DNA of 64,000 bases from the NCBI RefSeq assembly GCF_019429625.1, contig NZ_JAHXRW010000001.1:372001-436000 (forward strand). The letters run 5' to 3'. Source of the DNA: Celeribacter sp. PS-C1. GTDB lineage: Bacteria > Pseudomonadota > Alphaproteobacteria > Rhodobacterales > Rhodobacteraceae. The translations under genes and the position numbers were made by a program. Shown here in pieces: positions 52,783 through 61,186 of this stretch. The first letter of the stretch is position 1, and every line of letters starts with the position of its first letter. The notes under the pieces were generated by a model. It was given only the letters and a program-made list of their open reading frames with translations. It did not search any database and had not been told where the DNA came from.

Positions 52783-53733
52783 CTATTGGGTCGAGGCGAT
52801 CACCGCTTCGACCCTTCTGTTTTGCTCGCGCCCCTCAGGCGTGGCGTTCGAGACGCGCGGTGCAAGATAGCCGATGCCGTCGGCGCTGATCTGGCCAGAG
52901 GGCACACCATAGGTGTTGATCAGCCGCTGTCGCACAGCCTGCGCGCGCTGGCGCGACAGGTTGGTGTTGCTCTCAAGCGCGCCGGTATTATCCGTGTGAC
53001 CGACCAGAATGATCCGCACGTCGGGATGGGATGTCAGGTAGGCCGCAAGGTTTTGCAGAGAGGTGAACGGCCCGGTTCCGAGCGTCGCAGAGCCTGTATC
53101 AAAGGCCAGATCATCCAAGACAACGCGCCCGCGGGCCTCGAGACGGGTCACCAAGTCGCCGGTCGCGGGTGAGGGGCGAAGAGATTGGGTCAAATTCGTT
53201 TGGCTGGGCGTCGTCAGTTCAAGGGGCGGCGCGTCAGAGGGCGTTACCGTGCTGATCTGAACAAAGCCTGCGCCCGGCGCATGGCTGGTCAAAAGAGCAA
53301 CGACGCGCCCGTCGGCATGTTCGGCGACCAGATATTCATAGTCGCTCAGGTCCACATGCATCGCGGGTTCTGGCAGGACATCGAGCTGATAGCGGAAATC
53401 AAAGCCGCCACAAACTGTGTCGGCGCAAGAAAAGAGGGTTTGAAACCCTTCCGACTCCAACTGACTGCGCAGCGGCGTGATCAATTGGCGACTCGTCAGC
53501 GACGTACCTGTTACACGGTAAGCGACCCGTTCGACATCGCCTTCGGCCATGATCCTAGGCGTGTCAGCGCCCTGATAGGGGCCGGTCGGAAAGGGCTCGG
53601 CGGAGGTCAGTTCGCTTTGTCGTGCGGTTTCAGAGGCCGCCCCGGGCAGGTCGAGCGCCGCGGCGGCACAAGCCGATACAAGCCCATAAAAGGCAGAGGT
53701 CAGGCAAAAAGCGAGGCGCGGGGTCAGTCTCAT
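52783..53733 (-). CDS. OmpA family outer-membrane / peptidoglycan-binding protein
   Basis: A 316-residue exported protein. The signal peptide is about residues 1-25 (LAFCLTSAFYGLVSACAAAA), with a possible lipobox (VSAC). The middle is a 190-residue domain of unknown type, with Cys in FSCADTVCGGFDF. The C-terminal 120 residues are the OmpA-like peptidoglycan-binding domain (IILVGHTDNTGALESNTNLS, RQRAQAVRQRLINTYGV, GIGYLAPR). It starts 4 bases inside the GNAT gene stop, so the GNAT-OmpA genes are cotranscribed downstream of the CinA-type gene. Confidence 0.9.
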   Translation of the reverse strand: MRLTPRLAFCLTSAFYGLVSACAAAALDLPGAASETARQSELTSAEPFPTGPYQGADTPRIMAEGDVERVAYRVTGTSLTSRQLITPLRSQLESEGFQTLFSCADTVCGGFDFRYQLDVLPEPAMHVDLSDYEYLVAEHADGRVVALLTSHAPGAGFVQISTVTPSDAPPLELTTPSQTNLTQSLRPSPATGDLVTRLEARGRVVLDDLAFDTGSATLGTGPFTSLQNLAAYLTSHPDVRIILVGHTDNTGALESNTNLSRQRAQAVRQRLINTYGVPSGQISADGIGYLAPRVSNATPEGREQNRRVEAVIASTQ

Positions 53734-54452
53734 GCGTGTCCGGTCAAAACTTTGGTTCTGTAGTGGTACTGGCCCACCTCTTCCATTCCAAGCGAAGAAT
53801 AGAGCGCAAGTGCTGCCCTATTCGCCCGCGTGACCTGAAGTGCGAGGCTGTGGGCCCCGTTCGCGCGCGCCCAATCAGCAGCCAGCGCCATCATCGCGCG
53901 GGCAAGACCTCGGCGTCGCGCGGGCAGGGCAATTTCCAAGGCGTGAAGCGCGGCGATGCCATTATGCATGGCGACAAATCCGGTGCCGGCGGGCGTGTCT
54001 TCGAGGCGTCCAAGCAGCGTGCATTTCGGCTCAGGCGCGCGCAGCATGATCGCGATCCGCGAAGGTCCGATGCCACCCTCGGCCCAAATCTCCCGCTGGA
54101 TGGCGGTTGGTGGCCAAGAGACATACCCATCTTTGGCGTGAGCGGGGGCAAACCGGTCCAAGGGTGCCACGAGGCAGGCCACAGGATCAAACATCCGGTA
54201 GCCGCGCGCATCGAGTGCCGCATCAAAGGACTCTTCGTCGCTGCGAATTTGGAACAGGGCGTTACGCCCGTCCTTGGCAAAACGAGCCTCAATCTCGTCC
54301 AGCGCGCTGTCTGTCAGGTCACCATCGAGCGTTGCTGCCGACACGCGGCTGCCTCCGTTCGCCCCATCACGGTAGGTGAACGGCCCAAGGCTTTCGCGCG
54401 TCAAAGGCGGCCAAGTCGCCTCGAAGGCTTGAAACAGGTCAGGCCTGTTCAT
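53730..54452 (-). CDS. GNAT family acetyltransferase
   Basis: A 240-residue protein with an N-terminal half of unknown role and a C-terminal GNAT domain (ALEIALPARRRGLARAMMAL, then NGAHSLALQVTRANRAALAL, YSSLGMEEVG), the acetyl-CoA binding part being RRRGLARAMM. The ATG at 54452 lies in the end of the upstream CinA-type gene (14-base overlap). Its stop overlaps the OmpA start. Acceptor unknown. The three-gene overlapped unit is probably one operon. Confidence 0.88.
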   Translation of the reverse strand: MNRPDLFQAFEATWPPLTRESLGPFTYRDGANGGSRVSAATLDGDLTDSALDEIEARFAKDGRNALFQIRSDEESFDAALDARGYRMFDPVACLVAPLDRFAPAHAKDGYVSWPPTAIQREIWAEGGIGPSRIAIMLRAPEPKCTLLGRLEDTPAGTGFVAMHNGIAALHALEIALPARRRGLARAMMALAADWARANGAHSLALQVTRANRAALALYSSLGMEEVGQYHYRTKVLTGHA

Positions 54453-55179
54453 TGGCGGGGAAAATTGTGGCCAGCTCCAAAATTGCGGCATCGACCATCG
54501 CGCCGTCCTGCCCGCGGATTACAATATTGGTGCCAAAGGCCCCATCGCGGCTGAAGGGGTAGGACCCCATGGAAAGGGCGGGGTATTTCGCGGCCAATGT
54601 GCCCAGAGGCTCGGCCACGGCGCTTTCGGGCCGGTCGATGCGATAGGTCTGCGACAACAAAGGCTTGCCGCCGGTGAGCGTGGGCAAAAGTCCCGCGACC
54701 ATGGCGATAAAGACGCTCGGCACGCCTGCCATGACATGGACATTCTCTACAGAGAACCCCGGAGCAATAGAGACTGGATTTTCGATCAGGGTGGCGCCTT
54801 CGGGAATGCGGGCCATGCGCATGCGGGCCTCGTTGAACTCGACGCCGCGCCCCTCGTAATGCGCGGCCAAAAGCGCGCGGGCATCCTCGCGCACATCAAT
54901 GGAGCGCCCAAAAGCGGCGGCAATGCAATCGGCGGTGATGTCGTCATGGGTCGGCCCAATGCCGCCGGAGGTGAAGACATGGGTGTATTTCGAAGACAGA
55001 GTTTGAACTGCCTCGACAATCGCTTCGCTGTCATCGGAGACCACGCGCGCCTCTTTGAGATCAATGCCGACGCGGGTCAATTCACCGGCGAGGTGATACA
55101 TATTCGCATCGCGGGTCCGACCCGAGAGGATCTCGTCCCCGATGATGAGAATGGCGGCGGTGGGATTGTGATCGGTCAT
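54439..55179 (-). CDS. MoaB-like CinA N-terminal domain protein
   Basis: A 246-residue molybdopterin-binding (MoCF biosynthesis) domain protein of the CinA/MoaB type. Motifs are ILIIGDEILSGRTRDAN, VFTSGGIGPTHDDITADC and VHVMAGVPSVFIAMVAGLLP. It lacks the C-terminal nicotinamide-nucleotide deamidase domain of full CinA, so it is the short, stand-alone form (annotated competence/damage-inducible protein A). The start at 55179 has a GAGGGCGAG ribosome region. It is divergent from sfsA, with 48 bases between starts. Role: ADP-ribose or NMN pyrophosphatase-like activity is known for full CinA. Confidence 0.92.
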   Translation of the reverse strand: MTDHNPTAAILIIGDEILSGRTRDANMYHLAGELTRVGIDLKEARVVSDDSEAIVEAVQTLSSKYTHVFTSGGIGPTHDDITADCIAAAFGRSIDVREDARALLAAHYEGRGVEFNEARMRMARIPEGATLIENPVSIAPGFSVENVHVMAGVPSVFIAMVAGLLPTLTGGKPLLSQTYRIDRPESAVAEPLGTLAAKYPALSMGSYPFSRDGAFGTNIVIRGQDGAMVDAAILELATIFPANEQA

Positions 55180-55227
55180 GTCTCGCCCTCCTTGAGCGGC
55201 TGTTACATTGGGTATAGGCCTCTCCCC

Positions 55228-55920
55228 ATGCGCTTTCAAACTGATCTGATCCCCGCCACGCTTTTGCGCCGCTATAAACGCTTTCTCGCAGACATTCGTC
55301 TCGAAGACGGGCGCGAGGTGACGGCGCATTGTCCGAACCCCGGGTCTATGATGGGGCTGTCCGATCCGGGCACGCGCGTCTGGGTCGAACCCAATGACGA
55401 TCCGAAGAAAAAGCTCAAATTCGGGCTGCGGATTGTCGAGCTGGAGGCCGCGCGGGTGGTGGTCGACACTGGCGTTGCCAATCGTGTGGTGAAGGAGGCA
55501 CTTGAGGTCGGTCAAGTGTCGGGGCTGACGGGCGATGTGCGGGCCGAGGTCAAATATGGTGAAAACTCGCGCGCGGATTTTCTGGTGAGGCAGGGGGACC
55601 AAAACATCTGGGTTGAGGTGAAATCCGTGACGCTTTCACGCGAAACCGGATTGGCCGAATTCCCGGACGCCAAAACCGCGCGGGGCGCAAAACACCTCTC
55701 CGTTCTGGCCGATCAAGTGGCTAAGGGCGACCGGGCCGTGATGCTCTATCTCGTCTCGCGCGATGATTGCGACCGCTTTCATCCCGCCGCCGACATCGAC
55801 CCGACCTATGCGGCGGCAGAGGCGGCGGCGCGGGCGGCGGGGGTCGAGATCATGGTCTTCCCAGTCGAAATCACACCGCAGCAGGTCGTTTTTGTGCCCC
55901 GGGCTTTGCATCAGATGTAA
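55228..55920 (+). CDS. sfsA: sugar fermentation stimulation protein SfsA
   Basis: A 230-residue protein of the SfsA family, a nucleic-acid-binding and nuclease-fold protein named for an E. coli effect on maltose use. The core motifs are RYKRFLADIRLEDGREVTAH, CPNPGSMMGL, KYGENSRADFLV and WVEVKSVTLSRE (PD-(D/E)xK-like EVK), then DAKTARGAKHL. Divergent from the CinA-type gene. It ends 66 bases before map, which lies on the same strand and may be cotranscribed; sfsA-map pairing is common in alphaproteobacteria. Confidence 0.93.
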   Translation: MRFQTDLIPATLLRRYKRFLADIRLEDGREVTAHCPNPGSMMGLSDPGTRVWVEPNDDPKKKLKFGLRIVELEAARVVVDTGVANRVVKEALEVGQVSGLTGDVRAEVKYGENSRADFLVRQGDQNIWVEVKSVTLSRETGLAEFPDAKTARGAKHLSVLADQVAKGDRAVMLYLVSRDDCDRFHPAADIDPTYAAAEAAARAAGVEIMVFPVEITPQQVVFVPRALHQM

Positions 55921-55986
55921 TCCTCCGGCACTGGCCCTTTCTGCGCAAAGCCCTTATATCGGGTCGAAAGATAACGGAGTGGACCC

Positions 55987-56829
55987 TTGGACGAGACGCA
56001 TCGCGGCCGCATCACCAAAGACGGAATTCGGATTTACGAGGACGCCGATTTTGCCGGCATGCATGCCGCCGGTCAGGTCGCATCGCAAATCCTCGATGAG
56101 GTCGGCCCTCTGGTCGTGCCGGGGGCGACGACCGCAGAAATCGATGCTTTCATCGAACGCCGAGTGACGGAACTGGGCACCACCTCGGCGACCATCGGTT
56201 ACAAAGGCTACAAACACGCCTCCTGCATTTCGACCAACCATGTGGTCTGTCACGGCATCCCCGGCGCGAAAATTCCGGGGCATAAAGATGATACGTTGCT
56301 GGAAGGCGATATCATCAACATCGACGTGACGGTGATCAAGGACGGTTGGTTCGGCGACACCAGCCGGATGTATTTCGTCGGTCAGCCGAAGAAATTCGCC
56401 GAACGCCTCGTGCAAGTGACCCATGACTGCCTGATGTATGGCATCGAACAGGTGAAGCCCGGCAACACCTTCGATGACATCGCGCGCGCGATCCAAGAAC
56501 ATGCGCATAAGAACCGCATGTCGGTGGTGCGTGATTTCTGTGGCCATGGTCTGGGCCGGGTGTTCCACGCGCCGCCAAATGTCCTTCACTACGTGCCGCA
56601 TCGCCGCGCGGGCGAGACCGCCCCGGTGCTTGAAGAGGGTATGTTCTTTACCATTGAGCCTATGATCAATCTGGGCCGCCCCGAGACGAAAGTGCTCGGC
56701 GACGACTGGACCGCGATCACCAAGGACAAGAAGCTGTCCGCCCAGTTCGAACACTCGATCGGGGTGACTGCGACCGGGTGCGAGATCTTCACCCTCTCTC
56801 CGGGGAACATCTATTTCCCGACATATTGA
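55987..56829 (+). CDS. map: type I methionyl aminopeptidase
   Basis: Removes the initiator Met from new proteins; essential in bacteria. The metal ligands are Asp in INIDVTVIKDGWFGDTSRMY, His in GHGLGRVFHAPP, and Glu in FTIEPMINLG and QFEHSIGVT. Length is 280 residues. The start is TTG at 55987 after a CGGAGTGG ribosome site, in a position that gives a full-length protein; no ATG is available before the conserved core. A terminator follows at 56842. Confidence 0.94.
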   Translation: MDETHRGRITKDGIRIYEDADFAGMHAAGQVASQILDEVGPLVVPGATTAEIDAFIERRVTELGTTSATIGYKGYKHASCISTNHVVCHGIPGAKIPGHKDDTLLEGDIINIDVTVIKDGWFGDTSRMYFVGQPKKFAERLVQVTHDCLMYGIEQVKPGNTFDDIARAIQEHAHKNRMSVVRDFCGHGLGRVFHAPPNVLHYVPHRRAGETAPVLEEGMFFTIEPMINLGRPETKVLGDDWTAITKDKKLSAQFEHSIGVTATGCEIFTLSPGNIYFPTY

Positions 56830-56841
56830 GACAAACGCTAA

Positions 56842-56870
56842 GGCGGAGACTGAAAAGTTCTCCGCTTTTT
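56842..56870 (+). terminator. rho-independent terminator of map
   Basis: GCGGAGA (56843-56849) with TCTCCGC (56859-56865), 9-base loop, five T after. It starts 13 bases past the map stop. Confidence 0.8.
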
Positions 56871-57015
56871 CTTTATGAAACAAAGGACTGACTGATTGGT
56901 CAGAGAAAAGATAGGTTCAGGCTGTTGCGAGATACCCGTAAGCGGACTAGCAAATTGCCAAGTTTGAGCGATCCTGAATACGCGGTCGCGCTCACAGCCT
57001 GAAGGAGGCCTGCCG

Positions 57016-58101
57016 ATGAACCACCTCTTGAAATCCGCCGCTCTCGCCGCTCTGCTCACCGCGACCGGAACCCTGTCCGCGGCTGCGCAGGAGGTAACTC
57101 TCCGGTTCCAGCATTTCGTATCCCCGAAAGCCGGCTCCGCCACCTATTTCATGGAGCCTTGGGCCCGCAAAGTCGAGAAAGACAGCGGTGGGCGCATCAA
57201 GGTCGAGATTTACCCGCTGATGCAGCTCGGCGGCAAAGCGCCGGATCAATATGACCTGATCCGTGACGGCGCCATCGACGGCGGCTGGATCATCCCGGGC
57301 TATCAGCCGGGTCGTTTTCCGGAAACCGAAGCCATCGAGCTGCCGTTTGTCTCACTGAAATCGGCGGAACTCTCGTCGATGGCGGCGTGGGAATTTACCC
57401 AAGAGCACCTTATGGACGATTTCGCCGACATCCACATTCTGGCGGCCCACACTCATGGTGAGGGGTTGGTTCACAAGAAAGGCGAACCGATCCGTCAGGT
57501 CGAAGACTTCGAAGGTCTGAAACTCCGTGCGCCGACCCGCACCTCGACGCTTTTGCTCGAGAAAATGGGTGCGACGCCCGTTGGCTTGCCGGTCCCTGCC
57601 TTCCCCGAGGCGCTGTCCAAAGGCGTTCTGGATGGTGGCATCATCACTTTCGCCATGTCGCCGTCGTTGAAACTCGACGAGTTGACCGACGCGGAAACCG
57701 ACGTGGCGGGGGATCGGTCGTTTTATAACCTTTATTTCCTTTGGGCGATGAACAAGGCGAAATACGACAGCCTGCCCGATGATCTGAAAGAGGTGATCGA
57801 CCGCAACTCCGGTCTTATGGCCTCGCGTTGGTCCGGCATCGCCTATGACATGGGCGACGACGATGGCGTGAAAGTCATTGCGGCGAGCGACAATGCGGTC
57901 AACGTGTTGAGCGAGGAGGAGACCACAAAGATCACCGCCTTGGGCGACGAGGTCGTAGCCGACTGGATCGCCGAGATGGACGAGAAAGGCTTCGATGGTG
58001 AAAAGCTTGTAGCCGATGTGAAAGCGGCGATGGAGCATGCGCAGGATGCGGCGCCTTGGGTCGATGCGCAGGGCGCAGCTTATACGATCACCACGGAATA
58101 A
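57016..58101 (+). CDS. TRAP transporter solute-binding protein (DctP family)
   Basis: Periplasmic substrate-binding protein, 361 residues. The signal peptide ends in LSAAAQEV. The mature protein shows TRAP DctP features: LRFQHFVSPKAGSATYFMEP, GGRIKVEIYPLMQLGGKAPD, KLRAPTRTSTLLLEKMGATP (the conserved Arg that holds a carboxylate), and GLPVPAFPEALSKGVLDGG. The ligand is probably a carboxylate, such as a sugar acid or a 2-oxo acid; this is family knowledge. No DctQ or DctM membrane gene is adjacent, so it is an orphan in this window. GGAGG precedes the ATG; a terminator follows. Confidence 0.94.
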   Translation: MNHLLKSAALAALLTATGTLSAAAQEVTLRFQHFVSPKAGSATYFMEPWARKVEKDSGGRIKVEIYPLMQLGGKAPDQYDLIRDGAIDGGWIIPGYQPGRFPETEAIELPFVSLKSAELSSMAAWEFTQEHLMDDFADIHILAAHTHGEGLVHKKGEPIRQVEDFEGLKLRAPTRTSTLLLEKMGATPVGLPVPAFPEALSKGVLDGGIITFAMSPSLKLDELTDAETDVAGDRSFYNLYFLWAMNKAKYDSLPDDLKEVIDRNSGLMASRWSGIAYDMGDDDGVKVIAASDNAVNVLSEEETTKITALGDEVVADWIAEMDEKGFDGEKLVADVKAAMEHAQDAAPWVDAQGAAYTITTE

Positions 58102-58120
58102 TTTCTGTGATCATTTGAGA

Positions 58121-58148
58121 AAAGGCCGCCTTTGGGCGGCCTTTTTGT
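58121..58148 (+). terminator. rho-independent terminator of the DctP gene
   Basis: AAAGGCCGCC (58121-58130) and GGCGGCCTTT (58135-58144), 10-bp stem, 4-base loop, T-run ending near 58148. It lies between the DctP gene and the convergent HAD gene. Confidence 0.88.
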
Positions 58149-58173
58149 TTGATTATTTGATTTAGATTAAGAC

Positions 58174-58821
58174 TTAAAGCCCGAGGCGGGCGGGCAGCTC
58201 ATGCATGTCGGAGAGGTGCTCGGCGCCCTCTTTGATCAGCCGTGCGCCGTCGCCATGCGGATCAAAACCAAAGCAGCGCATTCCGGCCCGGCGCGCGGCG
58301 ATGCAGCCAGAGGGGCTGTCGTCAATCACCACGCAGTCTTCGGGTGCGATGCCAAGCTGTTCGGCGGCAATCAGGAAAAGTCCCGGCTCAGGTTTCGCCG
58401 TGCCATAGGTATGCGCGGAATGGATTCGGCCTTTGAGACGGGCAAAGACTGCGGGGTGTGCGCCGAGTGTCACGTCCATTTTCTCCATCGGTCCGTTGGA
58501 GCCAACCGCGTAGGGAATGTCCGCCGCGTCCAGCGCATCGAAGGCGGCCTCAACGCCTGGGATCAGTGGCACGCCTGAACGCAGCATCTCGAAAACGCGG
58601 GGGTAGACCTCGATCTGCCAATCGTCGGGCAGGGCGGCGCCTGCGGCCCGCGCACGCTCGCCCACAAGCGCCATGGTGCCGCCGACATATTTCGTCTCCA
58701 ACTCATGCAGCGAAATGTCGAGGCCAAAGCGCGCGAAGTCCTTTTGCAGGAACTCCAACAGCGGCGGCTCGCTATCGACGATCACCCCGTCACAATCGAA
58801 AATTACGGCTTTCGGTGTCAT
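58174..58821 (-). CDS. HAD family phosphatase (beta-phosphoglucomutase-like)
   Basis: A 215-residue HAD subfamily IA enzyme. Motif I is VIFDCDGVIVDSEPPLL, motif II is AVGSNGPMEKMDV, Lys motif III is GTAKPEPGLFL and motif IV is CVVIDDSPSGCIAA. The cap domain (residues 15-90) and the DCDGV motif place it with phosphoglycolate or sugar-phosphate phosphatases. Its start overlaps the rsmD stop by 4 bases, forming an operon with rsmD and the FAD-dependent reductase. Substrate unknown. Confidence 0.92.
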   Translation of the reverse strand: MTPKAVIFDCDGVIVDSEPPLLEFLQKDFARFGLDISLHELETKYVGGTMALVGERARAAGAALPDDWQIEVYPRVFEMLRSGVPLIPGVEAAFDALDAADIPYAVGSNGPMEKMDVTLGAHPAVFARLKGRIHSAHTYGTAKPEPGLFLIAAEQLGIAPEDCVVIDDSPSGCIAARRAGMRCFGFDPHGDGARLIKEGAEHLSDMHELPARLGL

Positions 58822-59378
58822 TTCGGCTCCAGAAAGTTGATTTTGGTGTCGCCATATTTGCGCGTGTCCAACAGCGTGAGAGCGTCAGGCGGCGTGATCT
58901 CCGCGCTGTCTTCCCAGACCACAAGCGCACGTTTTGTGAGCCAGTTCCCGGCAATCGCGGCGGCAATCGCAATCTCCCCCAACCCCTTGGCATAGGGCGG
59001 GTCGAGGAAGATCAGATCATAGGGTTCGGACGGATTTGCAGGCAATCGTGTCGCATCCATGCGCATTAGGTCGCAGCGGGCTTCGGCGCGGCATTTCCCG
59101 ATATTCTCGGTGATCAGGCTTTGCGCCTTGCGTCCGTCATCGACAAAGGTGACGCATTCCGCCCCGCGCGAAAGGGCCTCAAGGCCGAGTGCGCCGGTGC
59201 CAGCAAAGAGGTCGAGCACCCGCGCGTCTTCGACCGCATCGCCGTATTTACCAGCAGTCAAAACGGAAAACAGGCTCTCGCGCACGCGGTCCGTGGTCGG
59301 GCGCAGATGCGCGCCTGCATCGCCTTTTCCGACAGAGGCCAGCGCCAGCCCGCGAAATTCTCCAGCAATGATCCGCAT
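58818..59378 (-). CDS. rsmD: 16S rRNA (guanine966-N2)-methyltransferase
   Basis: Methylates G966 of 16S rRNA with S-adenosylmethionine. The 186-residue protein has the standard opening MRIIAGEFRGLAL, then LRPTTDRVRESLFSVL, SAM motif VLDLFAGTGALGLEALSRGA, and catalytic NPPY-type motif here DLIFLDPPYAKG. Its ATG overlaps by one base the TGA of the upstream oxidoreductase gene (TGATG). Its stop overlaps the HAD gene by 4 bases, so the three genes form a tight operon. Confidence 0.95.
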   Translation of the reverse strand: MRIIAGEFRGLALASVGKGDAGAHLRPTTDRVRESLFSVLTAGKYGDAVEDARVLDLFAGTGALGLEALSRGAECVTFVDDGRKAQSLITENIGKCRAEARCDLMRMDATRLPANPSEPYDLIFLDPPYAKGLGEIAIAAAIAGNWLTKRALVVWEDSAEITPPDALTLLDTRKYGDTKINFLEPK

Positions 59379-60583
59379 CAGCCGCGCATCAGTTCTTTGA
59401 GGTCGGTGGCGGGATCGGCCACCTTGGCCGGATCGGCGCTTTTACCGCTCTCAATGAGCCGTTTGGCGACCATGTAGCCACGTGGATCGTTCATGGCGTC
59501 GATGGCGATCAACTGGTCGTCCTTGTAATACCAATGGGAATGCGTGCCTTCGCCCTCGCGGATCACGACCCGGTCGTGGCCATTGAAGAGCCCGGCGATT
59601 TGCAGTTTGACGTCATATTGATCGGACCAGAACCACGGCTTCGGCATATAGGTGACGGCTTGGCCGAGCATGTTTTTCGCCACGACTGCGCCTTGATCAA
59701 TCGCATTGCCGACGGATTCGAGCCGCATCTGCGTGCCGTCATGCGGGAAGGAGGCACAGTCACCCGCCGCGAAAATATCGGAGTTCGAAGTGGCGCCATA
59801 GAGGTCGGTCTTGATGCCGTTCTCGAGCGTCAGCCCCGCGAGTTCGGCCAGCTCCGTGCCGGGGGTGATGCCGACGCCGACGATGACGAAATCCACATTG
59901 AGTGTGGTGCCGTCGGTCAGCTCAGCGGCTTCAACGCGCGTGTCGCCTGTCAGTTTCACAAGCCCCACGCCCTCGCGCAGATCGACGCCATGGGCACGGT
60001 GCAGCGCGCGGAAATAGTCGGAGGTCTCGACAGAGGCGACGCGTTGCAAAATCCGGTCGGCCATTTCCACGAGCGTGACCTTGAGCCCCTTCTTGGCGGC
60101 GACCGCGGCGGCCTCAAGCCCGATGTACCCGCCGCCGACGATCAGCACAGAGGCGCCTTCACGGAACTCCGGTTCGATCGCGTCAGCGTCGGCCAGCGTG
60201 CGCATGGTGTAGACCCCGCCAAGTTCGCCGCCGATGGCCGTCGGCAAGAGGCGCGGCGCAGAGCCCGTGGTGAGCGCCAGCTTGTCATAGGACAGAACCT
60301 CGTCACTAATGGAGATGGTCTTCTCCACCGGGTCGATGCCGGTCACCTTGGTGCTCATGCGCAGGGTGATGTTTTCATCCGCGTAATAGCTCTCGGGGCG
60401 CAGGAACATCCGATCCAGCTCCATCTCGCCCAGAAGGTAAGCCTTGGACAGAGGCGGGCGCTGATAGGGCGGCACAGGCTCTTCGCCGATCAAGGTGATC
60501 TCGCCCTCGAATCCTTGCCCGCGCAGGGTGGTGACGATGCTCTGCCCGGCCTGCCCGGCCCCGATGACGATGAAGTGGCTCAT
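59378..60583 (-). CDS. ferredoxin/rubredoxin reductase-like FAD-dependent oxidoreductase
   Basis: A 401-residue flavoprotein of the ferredoxin--NAD(P)H reductase family (BphA4/PdR type), which passes electrons from NAD(P)H to a ferredoxin. FAD motif VIGAGQAGQSIVTTLRGQGF, NAD(P)H motif VLIVGGGYIGLEAAAVAAKK, FAD second motif SDIFAAGDCASFPHDG, and the C-terminal reductase domain (WFWSDQYDVKLQIAGLFNGH). Its partner ferredoxin is not in the window. AGAGGAAAGAG ribosome region precedes the ATG at 60583. Divergent from the peroxiredoxin gene with a 78-base spacer. Confidence 0.93.
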   Translation of the reverse strand: MSHFIVIGAGQAGQSIVTTLRGQGFEGEITLIGEEPVPPYQRPPLSKAYLLGEMELDRMFLRPESYYADENITLRMSTKVTGIDPVEKTISISDEVLSYDKLALTTGSAPRLLPTAIGGELGGVYTMRTLADADAIEPEFREGASVLIVGGGYIGLEAAAVAAKKGLKVTLVEMADRILQRVASVETSDYFRALHRAHGVDLREGVGLVKLTGDTRVEAAELTDGTTLNVDFVIVGVGITPGTELAELAGLTLENGIKTDLYGATSNSDIFAAGDCASFPHDGTQMRLESVGNAIDQGAVVAKNMLGQAVTYMPKPWFWSDQYDVKLQIAGLFNGHDRVVIREGEGTHSHWYYKDDQLIAIDAMNDPRGYMVAKRLIESGKSADPAKVADPATDLKELMRG

Positions 60584-60661
60584 GCTCTTTCCTCTGGTCG
60601 CGAAACGCTCTGACCCTATATCGTCGCGAGATAAAATGACAACGCACAGAGGATCACAAAG

Positions 60662-61150
60662 ATGACGATTGCAACAGGAGACAACCTGCCGGGCGGCACG
60701 GTGCTTGAAATGACGGCAGAGGGACCGGCGACGGTTGATCTTGCCGCGAAATTCAAGGGCCGGAAGGTTGTGCTCTTTGGCCTTCCGGGCGCCTATACCG
60801 GGGTTTGCAGCACCGCGCATGTGCCGAGCTTTATTCGTACCATGCCGCAATTCAAAGAGAAGGGGGTCGATGAGGTGATTTGTGTCTCCGTCAACGATCC
60901 GTTCGTGATGGGCGCCTGGGGGAAAGACACCGGTGCCAATGAGGCCGGGATCACCATGATGGGTGACGCGGATGCAGGGTTCATCAAAGCATTGGGTCTC
61001 GATTTTACGGCGCCGCCTGCCGGGCTGATCAACCGTTCGAAACGCTTTGCGCTTTATGCCGAAGACGGGGTGGTCAAAGTGCTGGAGGTCGAGGAGAGCC
61101 CGGGCGAATGCACGATTTCCGCAGGGGAATCTCTGGTCGAGAAGATCTAA
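60662..61150 (+). CDS. Prx5-type peroxiredoxin
   Basis: A 162-residue thiol peroxidase that reduces hydrogen peroxide and organic peroxides. The peroxidatic Cys is in LPGAYTGVCSTAHVPSF, typical of the PRX5 family often coupled to glutaredoxin, with the conserved Arg in RFALYAED and CTISAGESLVEKI at the end. Length fits. The ATG follows an AGAGGATCACAAAG region. A bidirectional terminator follows its stop. Divergence from the FAD-dependent reductase may be chance. Confidence 0.94.
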   Translation: MTIATGDNLPGGTVLEMTAEGPATVDLAAKFKGRKVVLFGLPGAYTGVCSTAHVPSFIRTMPQFKEKGVDEVICVSVNDPFVMGAWGKDTGANEAGITMMGDADAGFIKALGLDFTAPPAGLINRSKRFALYAEDGVVKVLEVEESPGECTISAGESLVEKI

Positions 61151-61186
61151 AAAGAACGCCCGGGAGAGCATCCCGGGCGTTTTGCT
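61151..61186. terminator. bidirectional rho-independent terminator
   Basis: AACGCCCGGGA (61155-61165) and TCCCGGGCGTT (61171-61181), an 11-bp perfect stem with a 5-base loop. The plus side ends in TTTTGCTTT; the minus side ends in TTCTTTTT. It serves both the peroxiredoxin gene and the convergent mscS gene. Confidence 0.88.
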
